The notes under the pieces are model-generated. The model had not been told where the DNA came from. It did no database searches and saw only the letters and a program-made list of their open reading frames with translations. Shown one piece after another: positions 42,428 through 50,601 of a stretch of 64,000 bases of DNA; within the stretch, counting starts at the first letter, position 1, and each line of letters starts with the position of its first letter. This DNA comes from Methylobacterium sp. AMS5 (GTDB lineage: Bacteria; Pseudomonadota; Alphaproteobacteria; Rhizobiales; Beijerinckiaceae), in NCBI RefSeq assembly GCF_001542815.1, contig NZ_CP006992.1, positions 2,485,501 through 2,549,500 of the forward strand. Direction: 5' to 3'. Made by a program: the position numbers and the translations under genes.

Positions 42428-42456
42428 TCGCGGCCCACAAGGCCGCCAGCGAGACC

Positions 42457-42496
42457 TCGAAGCCGCCGTCCGACTTTGATCGGGCGGCGGCTTCGA
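42457..42496 (+). terminator. Strong hairpin after the giant gene
   Basis: A 17-nt arm at 42457-42473 pairs with 42480-42496, with a single G.T wobble and a 6-nt loop. It begins 30 nt after the giant gene's stop. There is no T-tract on the 3' side, so it is a probable but not canonical intrinsic terminator, or an mRNA-stabilising hairpin. Confidence 0.6.
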
Positions 42497-42569
42497 TCAT
42501 GGTCGCGGATGCAACGCGGACGGTTCGGCCACCGCGACCGCCGCCGAAACCGGTCTTAGGAGTGCCTTG

Positions 42570-42690
42570 CAAAACTCCCGATCACCGATCGTTTCCGATC
42601 CGGGCATGGCGGCGCAGCGGGAGTTTTGTGAGAGACACCAGAGCGCATTCCGACGAAGTGGCCACCGGTTCGTCGAAAGAATGCGCGTCA
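42570..42690 (+). repeat. Dispersed palindromic intergenic repeat, copy A
   Basis: The 357-bp gap between the giant gene and the next gene (42428-42784) holds two nested inverted repeats. Arms 42570-42580 and 42618-42628 (CAAAACTCCCG and its complement) come first. A hairpin follows at 42643-42686, with an 8-bp outer stem, a 7-bp inner stem (CGACGAA/TTCGTCG) and a 3-nt bulge. The second hairpin resembles a palindromic repeat common between genes in Methylobacterium and relatives. A degraded reverse-orientation copy lies near 55.8 kb. The remainder of the gap shows no gene I can support. Confidence 0.6.
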
Positions 42691-42784
42691 AAACAATGCG
42701 CCAGAGACGCCCGCCTGATGCAATGGGGTCGGATACGGCTCTAAGGGTCGAGGAACGCCGGAATCCGGGCGAGGGGATGGGGCG

Positions 42785-43600
42785 ATGCCGTTTCTGCAAA
42801 CGATCTCGATCGACGCCGCCGAGGCCTCGGCCCATGCCGACGCGCTGACACGGCTGCGGGAGGATGCGCTTCAGGCCGTCGTCATCCGCAACGTCCTGAC
42901 GTCCGCCGAATGCGCGTCGATCGTCGCGGACCTCGCGGCCAACCGGCAGGGCTTTCCCACGACCTCGTTCCCCGCGCCGTTCCGGTCGCATTTCTACGGG
43001 ATGAACCTGAACCTCGCGGATCCGGATTTGCGCGCCTACTTCGACATGGCGCCCGGCTTCACGCGCAGCCTCGGGGAACTGATGGCGCCATGGGGCGGGT
43101 TCGAGACCCGCATCCTCTCACTGCTCTCGCGCCTGGATGGCGGGCGGCCCTACAGCCCACCCGCCCTGCATGACGGGCGGACATACATGGCCACGACCCT
43201 GCGCTCGCATCACGAGGGCGGCTACATCCCCCCGCATTTCGACAACGAGCAGAAGAATCGTCCGAGTTACCGCCACCTCGAAAGTGTGGTCCAGGGTGAC
43301 ATCTTCTCCTTCGTGCTGACCCTGTCCAAGGCCGAGCGCGGCGGGATGCTCGAAGTGTTCGACGCCAAGGCGGAGGCGTGGTCGGGCCGGTTCCAGAATC
43401 GCGATCGCCCGATAGAAAAGCCCGACCTCGCGCGGTTTGCTCGCCACGCCTTCGACGTCGATGCCGGGACCATCGTGCTCCTGCGCTCGGGCCGCTTCCT
43501 CCATCAGGTCACGCCGGTGGAAGGCGCCCGCCTGCGCTGGACCGCCTGCTCCTTCATGGCCCGATCCCGCACCGGTGACGCCGTCCATTGCTGGGGTTAG
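42785..43600 (+). CDS. 2-oxoglutarate/Fe(II)-dependent oxygenase-like protein
   Basis: The product has 271 residues. A purine-rich ribosome site (GAGGGGATGGGG) lies just upstream of the ATG. The double-stranded beta-helix signature is visible: H151-x-D153 in PPHFDNE, distal H240 in GRFLHQVTPVEG, and R251 about eleven residues on, which would bind the 2-oxoglutarate carboxylate. These are the iron and cosubstrate ligands of prolyl-4-hydroxylase-type oxygenases, so a hydroxylation or related oxidation is expected. The substrate cannot be read from sequence. The stop lies 4 nt before the start of the methyltransferase, so the two are almost certainly co-transcribed and possibly translationally coupled, followed by two radical-SAM genes. 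Confidence 0.8.
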   Translation: MPFLQTISIDAAEASAHADALTRLREDALQAVVIRNVLTSAECASIVADLAANRQGFPTTSFPAPFRSHFYGMNLNLADPDLRAYFDMAPGFTRSLGELMAPWGGFETRILSLLSRLDGGRPYSPPALHDGRTYMATTLRSHHEGGYIPPHFDNEQKNRPSYRHLESVVQGDIFSFVLTLSKAERGGMLEVFDAKAEAWSGRFQNRDRPIEKPDLARFARHAFDVDAGTIVLLRSGRFLHQVTPVEGARLRWTACSFMARSRTGDAVHCWG

Positions 43601-43604
43601 GCGG

Positions 43605-44396
43605 GTGGCGCGGATTCCGGCCTATTTCGACGCGTTCCTCGCGGCGGTCGCGGAGGGTGCCGCGATCGATCATGTCCATCTCGGACACTGGGACGCGCCG
43701 GGGGCGATCGGTCCGGCCCGGGCGCGGGCGGGTTTCGCGCAGGCGCAGGAACGGTTGAGTGCGGCGCTCGTCGCGTGGCTCGACCTCGCACCGGGCCACA
43801 ATGTGCTCGATGTCGGCTGCGGCTTCGGCGGGACCCTGCGGGCGATCCGGCGGAGCGATCCCAAGGTGGAGGTGATCGGGCTCAACCTCGATCCGCGCCA
43901 ACTCGCGGTCGGACTTCGCCATGACGACCGGCCGCGTAACGCCGCCTGGGTCGCGGGCGATGCCTGCCGCCTGCCTTTCGCGGAAGCCGCGTTCGATCGG
44001 CTCCTTTGCGTCGAAGCGGCGTTCCACTTCGCCTCCCGGCGCGCCTTCTTCGGCGAGGCGCACCGCGTCCTGACCCGAAAGGGCGTTCTCGTGATGAGCG
44101 ACATCGTCCTCACCCGGCCACCGCTGCCGCCGGAGCGGGTCGCGCTGTTCGCGGACGGGCTCGAGGCCGCCTTCGGCCCCTGGCCCGACAAATGGGCGGA
44201 TCTCGACGCGATCCGCCGCGATGCGGAGGCCGCCGGCTTCACCCTGCGGATCACCGACGCCACCGCGAACACCGAGCCGAGCTATCACACCATCGCCTCG
44301 GATCGACGCGGCCAGCCGACCGGGGGTGACGTCCTGCGGGAACTGCACCGCCTCGGCTGCCTGCACTACCTCTATTGTCGCCTCGACAAACGATGA
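43605..44396 (+). CDS. Class I SAM-dependent methyltransferase
   Basis: The product has 263 residues. I start it at GTG 43605, 4 nt after the oxygenase stop, with a GGGG ribosome site inside the end of that gene; the frame is open further upstream, but that extension is oxygenase shadow sequence. Motif I (VLDVGCGFGG, residues 67-76) and an acidic-like post-motif I (VIGLNLDPRQL) define a Methyltransf_11/UbiE-like Rossmann fold. The HLGHWDAPG segment near residue 25-33 resembles the N-terminal lid of small-molecule methyltransferases. The acceptor is unknown. It most likely acts on the same molecule as the adjacent oxygenase and radical-SAM proteins. Confidence 0.85.
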   Translation: MARIPAYFDAFLAAVAEGAAIDHVHLGHWDAPGAIGPARARAGFAQAQERLSAALVAWLDLAPGHNVLDVGCGFGGTLRAIRRSDPKVEVIGLNLDPRQLAVGLRHDDRPRNAAWVAGDACRLPFAEAAFDRLLCVEAAFHFASRRAFFGEAHRVLTRKGVLVMSDIVLTRPPLPPERVALFADGLEAAFGPWPDKWADLDAIRRDAEAAGFTLRITDATANTEPSYHTIASDRRGQPTGGDVLRELHRLGCLHYLYCRLDKR

Positions 44397-44534
44397 CGCG
44401 GATCCGGCTGCCGCAGCCTCAAGACGATGAGAGGGCGCGCCGCGTCGATCGGATCTCCCAAGTTCTGCCGAGGCCTTAAATTCGCTTCCCTCACGCCTGA
44501 TCGCATCGGGCGTCCCTCCGGTCATCGCGAAACC

Positions 44535-45914
44535 ATGCTTGAGCCGTCCTCCCCCACGCATCGGCGCATCGCCCTCGTCTGCATGACGCCGCGCCCCGAT
44601 GCGCAGGAACTCGGCGAGCTGCTGCTGCCGAGCTACGGCATCCGGCGCATCCACGCGGCCTTGCTCGGCGATCCCGGTCTCGCCGACGCGTCCGTGCGGC
44701 TGTTCGACCGGCGCACCGCCGATATCGAGGCTTACGTCGCGGAGATTCTGGATTTCGAGCCTGATCTTGTCGGCTTCTCGATCTATGTCTGGTCGGCGCC
44801 GGCCATGATCGCGGTGGCGCGGGCCCTGCGCGCGCGCCGCCCCTCGCTCGCCATCGTCTTCGGCGGTCCCTCGGCGCGATCCGCCTTCTTCGATCTCGAA
44901 CCCTACCGCCCGGCTCATGCCTATCTCGACGCCGTGGTCGAGGGCGACGGCGAGGAGATCATCTGCGAGATCGCGCGGCTGCCGCAGCGCGATCGGGCCG
45001 CGTGGGAGCGGGTCCGCGGACTGACGCTGCCGACCGCAACCGGCTGGCTGCGGACCGAGCGGCGCCCGCCCATCGCCGCCCTCGACCGGATCGCCTCGCC
45101 CTATGCCCACGGGCTGATGCCCCAGGGCGGCGTGGCCTATCTCGAAAGCTTCCGCGGCTGTCCGCTCTCCTGCCGCTTTTGCGAGTGGGGCACGAAGGAG
45201 AACAGCAAGGCCTCTTTCTCGGCCGATTACATCGCTCGCGAGCTCGACGCCTTTCGCACCCTGGAGGCGCCGGCGGTGTTCCTGCTCGATGCCGGCCTCA
45301 ACCTGAACATCGGCGCCTTCCGCAATCTTCGGCTCGCCAACCAGCGCTCGGGCTTCCTCAAGGAATCCCTGCTCTGGGCGGAGATCTATCCGTCGATCGT
45401 GCGCGACGAGCACCTCGCCTTCATCGAGGAGATCGGCACCGCCTATCTCGGCGTCGGGATGCAGTCGATGGACCCGGCGGTGCTGCGCCTGCACGACCGC
45501 CCCTCGGATTCGCCCCGCTTCGAGGCGGCGGTGCGGGCGCTGGCCCGCGTCACCAATATCGAGTTGCAGATCATCGCGGTTCTGCCCGGCGATACGCCGG
45601 AGGGCTTCTTCCGCACCCTGGATTACGCCCTGTCTCTGCCCGCGAGCGTCCGGGTCTATCACTGCCTCGTCCTGCCCGACGCGCTGCTGACCCGCAGCCG
45701 GCCCGAATGGAACGTCCGCTTCGACCCGCACACGCTGACGATGCGCTCCTGCGAGGGATGGAACGAGGACGCGGTGGCGCGCACCCGCGCGGAACTGCGC
45801 CGCCGGGCGCTTGCCGCCGGCGGCAAGGCCGGTGAGTTCTGGTGGGCGTTTCCCCGCCAGCCCGAGCGCGTCACCCAAGCCCGCGCCTCGTGGCGGCAGG
45901 CCGCCGCGCGATGA
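44535..45914 (+). CDS. Radical SAM protein with N-terminal B12-binding-like domain (paralog 1)
   Basis: The product has 459 residues. I choose ATG 44535 because the protein then starts like its downstream paralogue (RIALVCMTPRP against RIALVAQYPER); a farther ATG at 44427 adds a non-conserved tail. Residues 10-150 have the B12-binding Rossmann pattern (PDLVGFSIYVWS, then IVFGGPSA), but I see no DxHxxG cobalamin His motif. The radical-SAM cluster motif is C209-x3-C213-x2-C216 in GCPLSCRFCEWGT. The C-terminus holds a shared signature, YHCLVLP...SCEGW...GEFWWAFP. The gene begins 138 nt after the methyltransferase and overlaps the next gene by 4 nt (ATGA). Cobalamin radical-SAM enzymes often methylate or rearrange unactivated carbons; the substrate here is unknown. 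Confidence 0.88.
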   Translation: MLEPSSPTHRRIALVCMTPRPDAQELGELLLPSYGIRRIHAALLGDPGLADASVRLFDRRTADIEAYVAEILDFEPDLVGFSIYVWSAPAMIAVARALRARRPSLAIVFGGPSARSAFFDLEPYRPAHAYLDAVVEGDGEEIICEIARLPQRDRAAWERVRGLTLPTATGWLRTERRPPIAALDRIASPYAHGLMPQGGVAYLESFRGCPLSCRFCEWGTKENSKASFSADYIARELDAFRTLEAPAVFLLDAGLNLNIGAFRNLRLANQRSGFLKESLLWAEIYPSIVRDEHLAFIEEIGTAYLGVGMQSMDPAVLRLHDRPSDSPRFEAAVRALARVTNIELQIIAVLPGDTPEGFFRTLDYALSLPASVRVYHCLVLPDALLTRSRPEWNVRFDPHTLTMRSCEGWNEDAVARTRAELRRRALAAGGKAGEFWWAFPRQPERVTQARASWRQAAAR

Positions 45915-47224
45915 AAGCGGCCCGCTCCGGCCTGCGCATCGCGCTGGTGGCGCAGTACCCGGAGCGCGATCCGGCGATGCCGAGCTTCGTGCCCAATCTC
46001 GGCCTGCGCATGGTCGAGGCCACCCTGCGCGCCGCCGCCCTTCCCGGCTTCGTCTGCCGGGTCTGGGATCTGACCGGTGGCGACCCCGAGCGGGTCGCCC
46101 GCGAGATCACCGCTTTCGACCCCGACATCGTCGGCTTCTCGGCCTATCTCTGGTCGCTGCCCTTCCTTTGCCGCGTCGCCGTGCTCATCAAGCAAGACGA
46201 CCCCACGCGGCTCGTCGTCTTCGGCGGCCCCTCCGCGCGGCCGGTCATGTTCGCGCGTCCGCCGTTCTCGAAAGCGGCGGACGACATCGACGTCCTCGTC
46301 ATCAACGAGGGCGAGGAGACCTTTCTCGAGATCGTCTCGCTTGAACAGCGCACGCCGCCCGCGCTCGGCACCCTGCGCGGCGTCGCCGTCCGGGACGGCG
46401 CGGGCTGGCGCGAGACCCCGGCACGCCCGCTCGCCAACCTCGACAGCCTCGCCTCACCCTACGCGCTGAACCTCGTGCAGCACGGCGGCCTCGGCGTGCT
46501 CCAGACCTACCGGGGCTGCCCGTTCACCTGCTCGTTCTGCGAGTGGGGCACGATGGAATCACCCAAACGCGTGCGCGCGGTCGATCATCTGACCCAGGAG
46601 TTCGAGGCCATCGCCGGCCACGATGTCTACGCGGCGCTCCTCGTCGATGCCGGGTTGAACCTCAACCGCAATGCCTTCCTCAATCTCCGGCGCGCTGCCG
46701 AGGAGAGCGGCTTCTTCGAGCGTCACGGGCTGATCTGCGAGGTCTATCCGGCGGCGGTGCGGCAGGAGCACCTCGATTTCCTCGCCACCGTCAGCAACGC
46801 CTATGTCGGCATCGGCCTGCAGAGCTTCGACAATGCGGTGCTGGCCCATGTCGATCGCAGCTACGACGAACGGCGCTTCGACGAGACCTTCGCCAAGCTC
46901 GATGCGGTGGCGAGCCTCGCCGTGGAGATCATCCTGGGATTGCCCGGCGACAATCCCGAAACCTTTCGCCGCAACTTCGAGCGCGCCCGCCGGCTGCCCT
47001 GCGCGCTGCGAGTCTATCACTGCGTGGTGCTGCCCTCGGGCCTGATGGTGCGCTCTCCCCCCGAGCATCGCCTCGACTACGACCCGGTCTCCCTGAAGAT
47101 GCTGTCCTGCACCGGCTGGAGCGAGGCCGCCCTCGCGGCGGAGTGCCGCTTCCTGACCCGGCAGGCCTCGCTCCAGGGGGGGCGCTCGGGCGAGTTCTTC
47201 TGGACGTTTCCGCCGCCCCGGTGA
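45911..47224 (+). CDS. Radical SAM protein with N-terminal B12-binding-like domain (paralog 2)
   Basis: The product has 437 residues. Its ATG overlaps the stop of paralog 1 (ATGA at 45911-45914), indicating translational coupling. Layout matches paralog 1: a B12-binding-like Rossmann half (PDIVGFSAYLWS, VVFGGPSA), then C203-x3-C207-x2-C210 in GCPFTCSFCEWGT, then the conserved AALLVDAGLNLN and YHCVVLPSGL segments, and a C-terminal SCTGWSE...GEFFWTFP. The paralogues are clearly homologous but well diverged, so they may catalyse successive steps or form a heterodimer. The gene ends 6 nt before the convergent multicopper-oxidase-like gene. Confidence 0.88.
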   Translation: MKAARSGLRIALVAQYPERDPAMPSFVPNLGLRMVEATLRAAALPGFVCRVWDLTGGDPERVAREITAFDPDIVGFSAYLWSLPFLCRVAVLIKQDDPTRLVVFGGPSARPVMFARPPFSKAADDIDVLVINEGEETFLEIVSLEQRTPPALGTLRGVAVRDGAGWRETPARPLANLDSLASPYALNLVQHGGLGVLQTYRGCPFTCSFCEWGTMESPKRVRAVDHLTQEFEAIAGHDVYAALLVDAGLNLNRNAFLNLRRAAEESGFFERHGLICEVYPAAVRQEHLDFLATVSNAYVGIGLQSFDNAVLAHVDRSYDERRFDETFAKLDAVASLAVEIILGLPGDNPETFRRNFERARRLPCALRVYHCVVLPSGLMVRSPPEHRLDYDPVSLKMLSCTGWSEAALAAECRFLTRQASLQGGRSGEFFWTFPPPR

Positions 47225-47240
47225 GAACGTTCAACTCACC
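47220..47240. terminator. Short hairpin at a convergent gene junction
   Basis: GGTGAG (47220-47225) and CTCACC (47235-47240) form a 6-bp stem over a loop containing AACGTT, overlapping both stop codons of the convergent radical-SAM and multicopper-oxidase-like genes. It could act as a weak bidirectional terminator. There is no T-tract on either side. Confidence 0.3.
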
Positions 47241-48664
47241 TCGAAGCTCGTCCACAGCCCGGTGTCGAACCGCTCCAGCACGGTCGCGCTGAGCAGCCAG
47301 CGGCCGGGATTGTCCGCGACGAAGGCGATCTGGGCGCTGCGCCCTTCCGGGATCTGCACGGTGTCGAGCCAGTAGGGCTCCCAGCCGTCATCGAGCTGAT
47401 GCAGCAGGCGGAAGACGTGGCCGTGCAGGTGCAGGCTCTGGATGAAGCCGGTGTCGTTGCGGATCGACAGCACCACGACCCCACCGCGCTTGACCGAGAA
47501 CAGGGGCGCTGCCCCCGGCGCCCCGCTCGCGCCGTTGATCAGCCAGATCTTGGCGGGATCGCCGGAATAGGGCGTCTCGGCGCCGGGCTTCGTCTTGTCG
47601 GGCCGCACGCCGCCCGTCAGCACGAGTTCGCGGCGAAGCGCGCTTTGCAGCCGGATCTCGGCCGGCAGGCGCTTGTTCTCGGGGATCGAGCCGATCACGG
47701 CGCGGCCGGATTGCGCCACGGGCTCGCCGGAGGCGGTCAGCGTCGCCAGCGGCAGGCCTTGCCCGACCAGCGCGGTGATCGTGCCGGCCGGTCCCGCCTG
47801 CGCGGGGAGATCGAGGAGCAGGTCGTAGCGCGTGCCCGGCGCGAAGGGGAGCGTCGCCTTCAGCGGCTCGAAGGTGTCGGTCGGCTGCCCGTCCACCGCC
47901 GCGACATAAGCCTTCAGCCCGTCGAAGCGGATGCGCAGGCTGCGCGCGTTGCAGGCATTGGCGAGCCGCAAGCGCAGGCGGCTGCCGGGCCGCGCGTCGA
48001 GTGCGAGCGGGATCGGCCGCCCGTTGAGCGTCACGACGCTGCCGAGCCGCCCGGCCGCGGCGGCGAAGGCGACCTGCCCGAAGGGTTGGAGCGCGCCGGC
48101 CTCATCGAGCCGCCAATCCTGCACGAGCAGGGCAAGATCCCCGTCGACCGGGGGCGGGGAGGGCTCCTCGACGATCAGCATGCCGGCGATGCCCCGGCCC
48201 GACGGCTCGCTCGATCCGCCGACGACGAGCGGGCGGATCAGAAAGCTGCCGGCATCCGGGGGCGTGAAGTCGTAGGTGAAGCGCGCGCCCGGCTTGATCG
48301 GCTCCTGGGTGACGCCGCCGACGCCGTCCATGGCGTTGACGATCCGCACCCCGTGCCAGTGCAGCGAGAGCGGCTTGTCGGTCCCGTTCTCGACGCGCAG
48401 GCGGACCGCCTCGCCGAGCTTGATCCGCAGGATCGGCGCTTCCGCTTCGCCAAGACGCCATACGGCCGTCTCGGGCGCGGGCTTCAGGCGCAGCTTGGCC
48501 GGTGCCGCCTTGATGGATTTCGGCTCCGAGGGCGGGGCCTTTCCGGCCGGCGCTTGCGCCGAGGCCGTCCACGGCATCAGGGTGAGGGCGGCGCTGCCCG
48601 CGAGCAGATCGCGCCGTGAGAGCGATCCCGGCGCGGGCTGGGCCGTCGGGTCGGGATTTCGCAT
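47231..48664 (-). CDS. Tat-exported multicopper-oxidase-like protein lacking several copper ligands
   Basis: The product has 477 residues. The start is ATG at 48664; the longer open frame runs back through tRNA-Leu and is not coding. SRRDLL (16-21) followed by a hydrophobic stretch and ASAQA is a twin-arginine signal, so the protein is periplasmic. Three cupredoxin domains are recognisable: LHWHG (101-105) at the first copper site and HLHGH (412-416) near the C-terminus are kept. The usual WYHSH motif is replaced by SFLIRPL (about 140-146), and the HCH type-1/type-3 motif is replaced by SAT (459-461) in GRWLLSATVLERF. The electron-accepting copper centre is therefore probably absent. This recalls FtsP/SufI, a multicopper-oxidase fold without copper. 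A structural or chaperone role is more likely than oxidase activity. Confidence 0.82.
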   Translation of the reverse strand: MRNPDPTAQPAPGSLSRRDLLAGSAALTLMPWTASAQAPAGKAPPSEPKSIKAAPAKLRLKPAPETAVWRLGEAEAPILRIKLGEAVRLRVENGTDKPLSLHWHGVRIVNAMDGVGGVTQEPIKPGARFTYDFTPPDAGSFLIRPLVVGGSSEPSGRGIAGMLIVEEPSPPPVDGDLALLVQDWRLDEAGALQPFGQVAFAAAAGRLGSVVTLNGRPIPLALDARPGSRLRLRLANACNARSLRIRFDGLKAYVAAVDGQPTDTFEPLKATLPFAPGTRYDLLLDLPAQAGPAGTITALVGQGLPLATLTASGEPVAQSGRAVIGSIPENKRLPAEIRLQSALRRELVLTGGVRPDKTKPGAETPYSGDPAKIWLINGASGAPGAAPLFSVKRGGVVVLSIRNDTGFIQSLHLHGHVFRLLHQLDDGWEPYWLDTVQIPEGRSAQIAFVADNPGRWLLSATVLERFDTGLWTSFEVS

Positions 48665-48750
48665 GGCGTCTCGCGTCGTCGTCCGGTCGGGCTCGCGTTG
48701 TAGACAGGCTTCGTCCGACCCGCCACCGCACGCGGTGCCTCGCAAGTTTT

Positions 48751-48779
48751 TTGCTGCGGGCTCGGGTGCGCGTGCTATA
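48751..48779 (+). promoter_or_regulatory. Probable housekeeping promoter of tRNA-Leu
   Basis: TTGCTG (48751-48756) and GCTATA (48774-48779) are separated by 17 nt and lie about 49 nt upstream of the tRNA. They sit in the 163-bp gap divergent from the multicopper-oxidase-like gene. Assignment rests on spacing and partial consensus. Confidence 0.4.
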
Positions 48780-48827
48780 GACGCGCGCTTCGACGGCCCG
48801 GTATCCGGGCTCGTGTCGATGGCGCTC

Positions 48828-48912
48828 GCGGGCGTGGCGGAACTGGTAGACGCGCTGGATTTAGGTTCCAGTGTCGCAAGACGTGGGGGTTCGAGCCCCT
48901 CCGCCCGCACCA
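48828..48912 (+). tRNA. tRNA-Leu (anticodon UAG)
   Basis: The 85-nt sequence folds as a class II tRNA. Acceptor strands GCGGGCG (48828-48834) and CGCCCGC (48902-48908) pair, with A as discriminator and an encoded CCA (48910-48912). The anticodon stem CTGGA/TCCAG encloses loop TTTAGGT, giving anticodon TAG. GGTTCGAGCCCC forms the T arm, and there is a short variable arm. The gene sits directly upstream of trigger factor. Confidence 0.97.
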
Positions 48913-49033
48913 TGTCCGTATCGGCGTCAGGAACCCGAGCGGTTCCCGCCGGAGCTTCCGCATGGGGGCTTCCCTGGCGCAAGCGACACGCGAAGACGAG
49001 ATTGCGGTTTTAGAAAACAGCGGACGAACGACG

Positions 49034-50470
49034 ATGCAGGTGACCGAGACGACCTCCGAGGGGCTGAAGCGCGAGTTTCAGGTGCTCCTCCCCGCGACCG
49101 AGCTTGAGGATCGCCTCAACACCGAGCTCTCGAACATCAAGGGCAAGGTCCAGATCAAGGGCTTCCGCCCCGGCAAGGTGCCGGTTGCGCATCTGCGCAA
49201 GGTCTACGGCAAGTCGGTGATGGCCGACGTGCTGCAGAACGCCGTCAACGAGGCCAACCAGCAGATCGTCGCCGACAAGGGCCTGCGCCTCGCGCTCGAG
49301 CCGCAGATCGAGTTCCCGAAGGACGAGGAGCAGACCATCATCGAGCGCGCGCTCGATGCCAAGGGCGACCTCGCCTTCAAGGTGAAGCTCGAGGTGCTGC
49401 CGAGCTTCGAGCTGGCCGACCTCTCCGACGTGTCGATCAAGAAGCTCGTGCTCAAGCCCTCCGACGAGGAGGTCAACGAGACGCTCGAGCGTATGGCCAA
49501 GGACAGCCGCTCCTTCGAGCCGCGCGAGGAGGGGGCCGAGGCCCAATCCGGCGATCGCGTCACCATCGACTTCGTCGGCCGCATCGACGGCACCGAGTTC
49601 GAGGGCGGCAAGGGCGAGGACGTCGATCTGGAGCTCGGCTCCAACACCTTCATTCCCGGCTTCGAGGACCAGCTCGTCGGTGCCAAGGTCGGCGACAGCC
49701 GCGTCGTGAAGGTGGCCTTCCCGGCCGATTACCAGGCCGAGCAGCTCGCCGGTAAGGACGCCGAGTTCGATGTGACCGTGAAGGCCGTCGCCGCTCCCGG
49801 CGAGACCAAGATCGACGACGAGCTCGCCAAGCGCTTCGGCATGGACGACCTCGAGAAGCTGAAGGAGGCCGTCTCCAAGGCCGTCGGCTCCGATTACGAG
49901 GCCCAGTCCCGGCGCAAGCTCAAGAAGGAGTTGCTCGACGCGCTCGACGGCAAGTACGCCTTCGACCTGCCCCCGAGCCTCGTCCACCAGGAGTTCGCCG
50001 CCGTGTGGGCGCAGGTCGAGCAGGACCTGAAGACCCGCGGCAAGACCTTCGAGGACGAGGGCACCACCGAGGAGGCTTCGCAGGCGGAGTACCGCAAGAT
50101 CGCCGAGCGCCGCGTGCGGCTCGGTCTGGTGCTTGCGCAAGTCGGCGAGACCGCCGATATCAAGGTCTCGGATGACGAGGTCAATCAGGCCCTGTTCGCC
50201 CGGATCCGGCAGTTCCCGGGCCAGGAGAAGCAGGTCTACGACTTCTACCGCAACAATCCGCAGGCGCTCGCCGAGCTTCGCGCGCCGCTGTTCGAGGAGA
50301 AGGTCGTCGACCATGTCCTCGGTCAGGTCCAGGTCGTCGAGGAACCCGTCTCCAAGGAGGCGCTCTTCGCCGAAGACGACGAGGCCGACGCCGTGACCGG
50401 CGGGGCTGCGACGGACGAGAAGCCGAGCGAGTCCAACAACGAGGCGGCGGCCGACAAGGCTGCCGGCTGA
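49034..50470 (+). CDS. tig: Trigger factor, ribosome-associated chaperone
   Basis: The product has 478 residues, slightly longer than usual. I start at ATG 49034 (MQVTET), because the 24 codons before it are not conserved in the family. The ribosome-docking signature GFRPGKVP is at residues 43-50. The FKBP-type peptidyl-prolyl isomerase domain runs from about 170 to 260 ([17 protein letters not shown]...FIPGFEDQL...[13 protein letters not shown]), and a helical C-terminal chaperone domain follows. A final tail of about 35 residues rich in Ala, Glu and Asp is an extension of low complexity. The protein binds nascent chains at the ribosomal exit tunnel. It heads the conserved tig-clpP-clpX-lon order. 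Confidence 0.98.
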   Translation: MQVTETTSEGLKREFQVLLPATELEDRLNTELSNIKGKVQIKGFRPGKVPVAHLRKVYGKSVMADVLQNAVNEANQQIVADKGLRLALEPQIEFPKDEEQTIIERALDAKGDLAFKVKLEVLPSFELADLSDVSIKKLVLKPSDEEVNETLERMAKDSRSFEPREEGAEAQSGDRVTIDFVGRIDGTEFEGGKGEDVDLELGSNTFIPGFEDQLVGAKVGDSRVVKVAFPADYQAEQLAGKDAEFDVTVKAVAAPGETKIDDELAKRFGMDDLEKLKEAVSKAVGSDYEAQSRRKLKKELLDALDGKYAFDLPPSLVHQEFAAVWAQVEQDLKTRGKTFEDEGTTEEASQAEYRKIAERRVRLGLVLAQVGETADIKVSDDEVNQALFARIRQFPGQEKQVYDFYRNNPQALAELRAPLFEEKVVDHVLGQVQVVEEPVSKEALFAEDDEADAVTGGAATDEKPSESNNEAAADKAAG

Positions 50471-50553
50471 TCGCCGACCCACCGGCTCCGCGGCGGGCGG
50501 CGATCTTTGAGATCAGGCGGCGTTAACGCTTGCCGTGTTCGCTGTAACCATCC

Positions 50554-50579
50554 GGCCTCGGGCGATTCGCCCCGGGGCC
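50554..50579 (+). promoter_or_regulatory. Hairpin in the clpP leader
   Basis: GGCCTCGGG pairs with the CCCCGGGGCC side across a short loop, ending about 20 nt before the clpP start. It has no T-tract. It may stabilise or modulate the clpP transcript, or terminate some tig transcription. Confidence 0.3.
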
Positions 50580-50601
50580 GGACCCGGAGCCGAGGGCTGA
50601 A

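Noticed and set aside
42428..42784. Short open frames in the gap after the giant gene
   Set aside because: They overlap the terminator-like hairpin and the dispersed repeat, and show no coding-like composition or ribosome site.
43437..43604. Upstream extension of the methyltransferase inside the oxygenase gene
   Set aside because: The extra residues are Pro/Ser/Arg-rich shadow sequence of the oxygenase. GTG 43605 gives a normal methyltransferase N-terminus and a 4-nt intergenic distance.
48276..49013. Open frames running through tRNA-Leu, including a minus-strand extension of the multicopper-oxidase-like gene
   Set aside because: The segment is an excellent tRNA, and peptides translated from tRNA-Leu are common annotation artefacts. 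The oxidase-like protein has a clear Tat signal starting at 48664.
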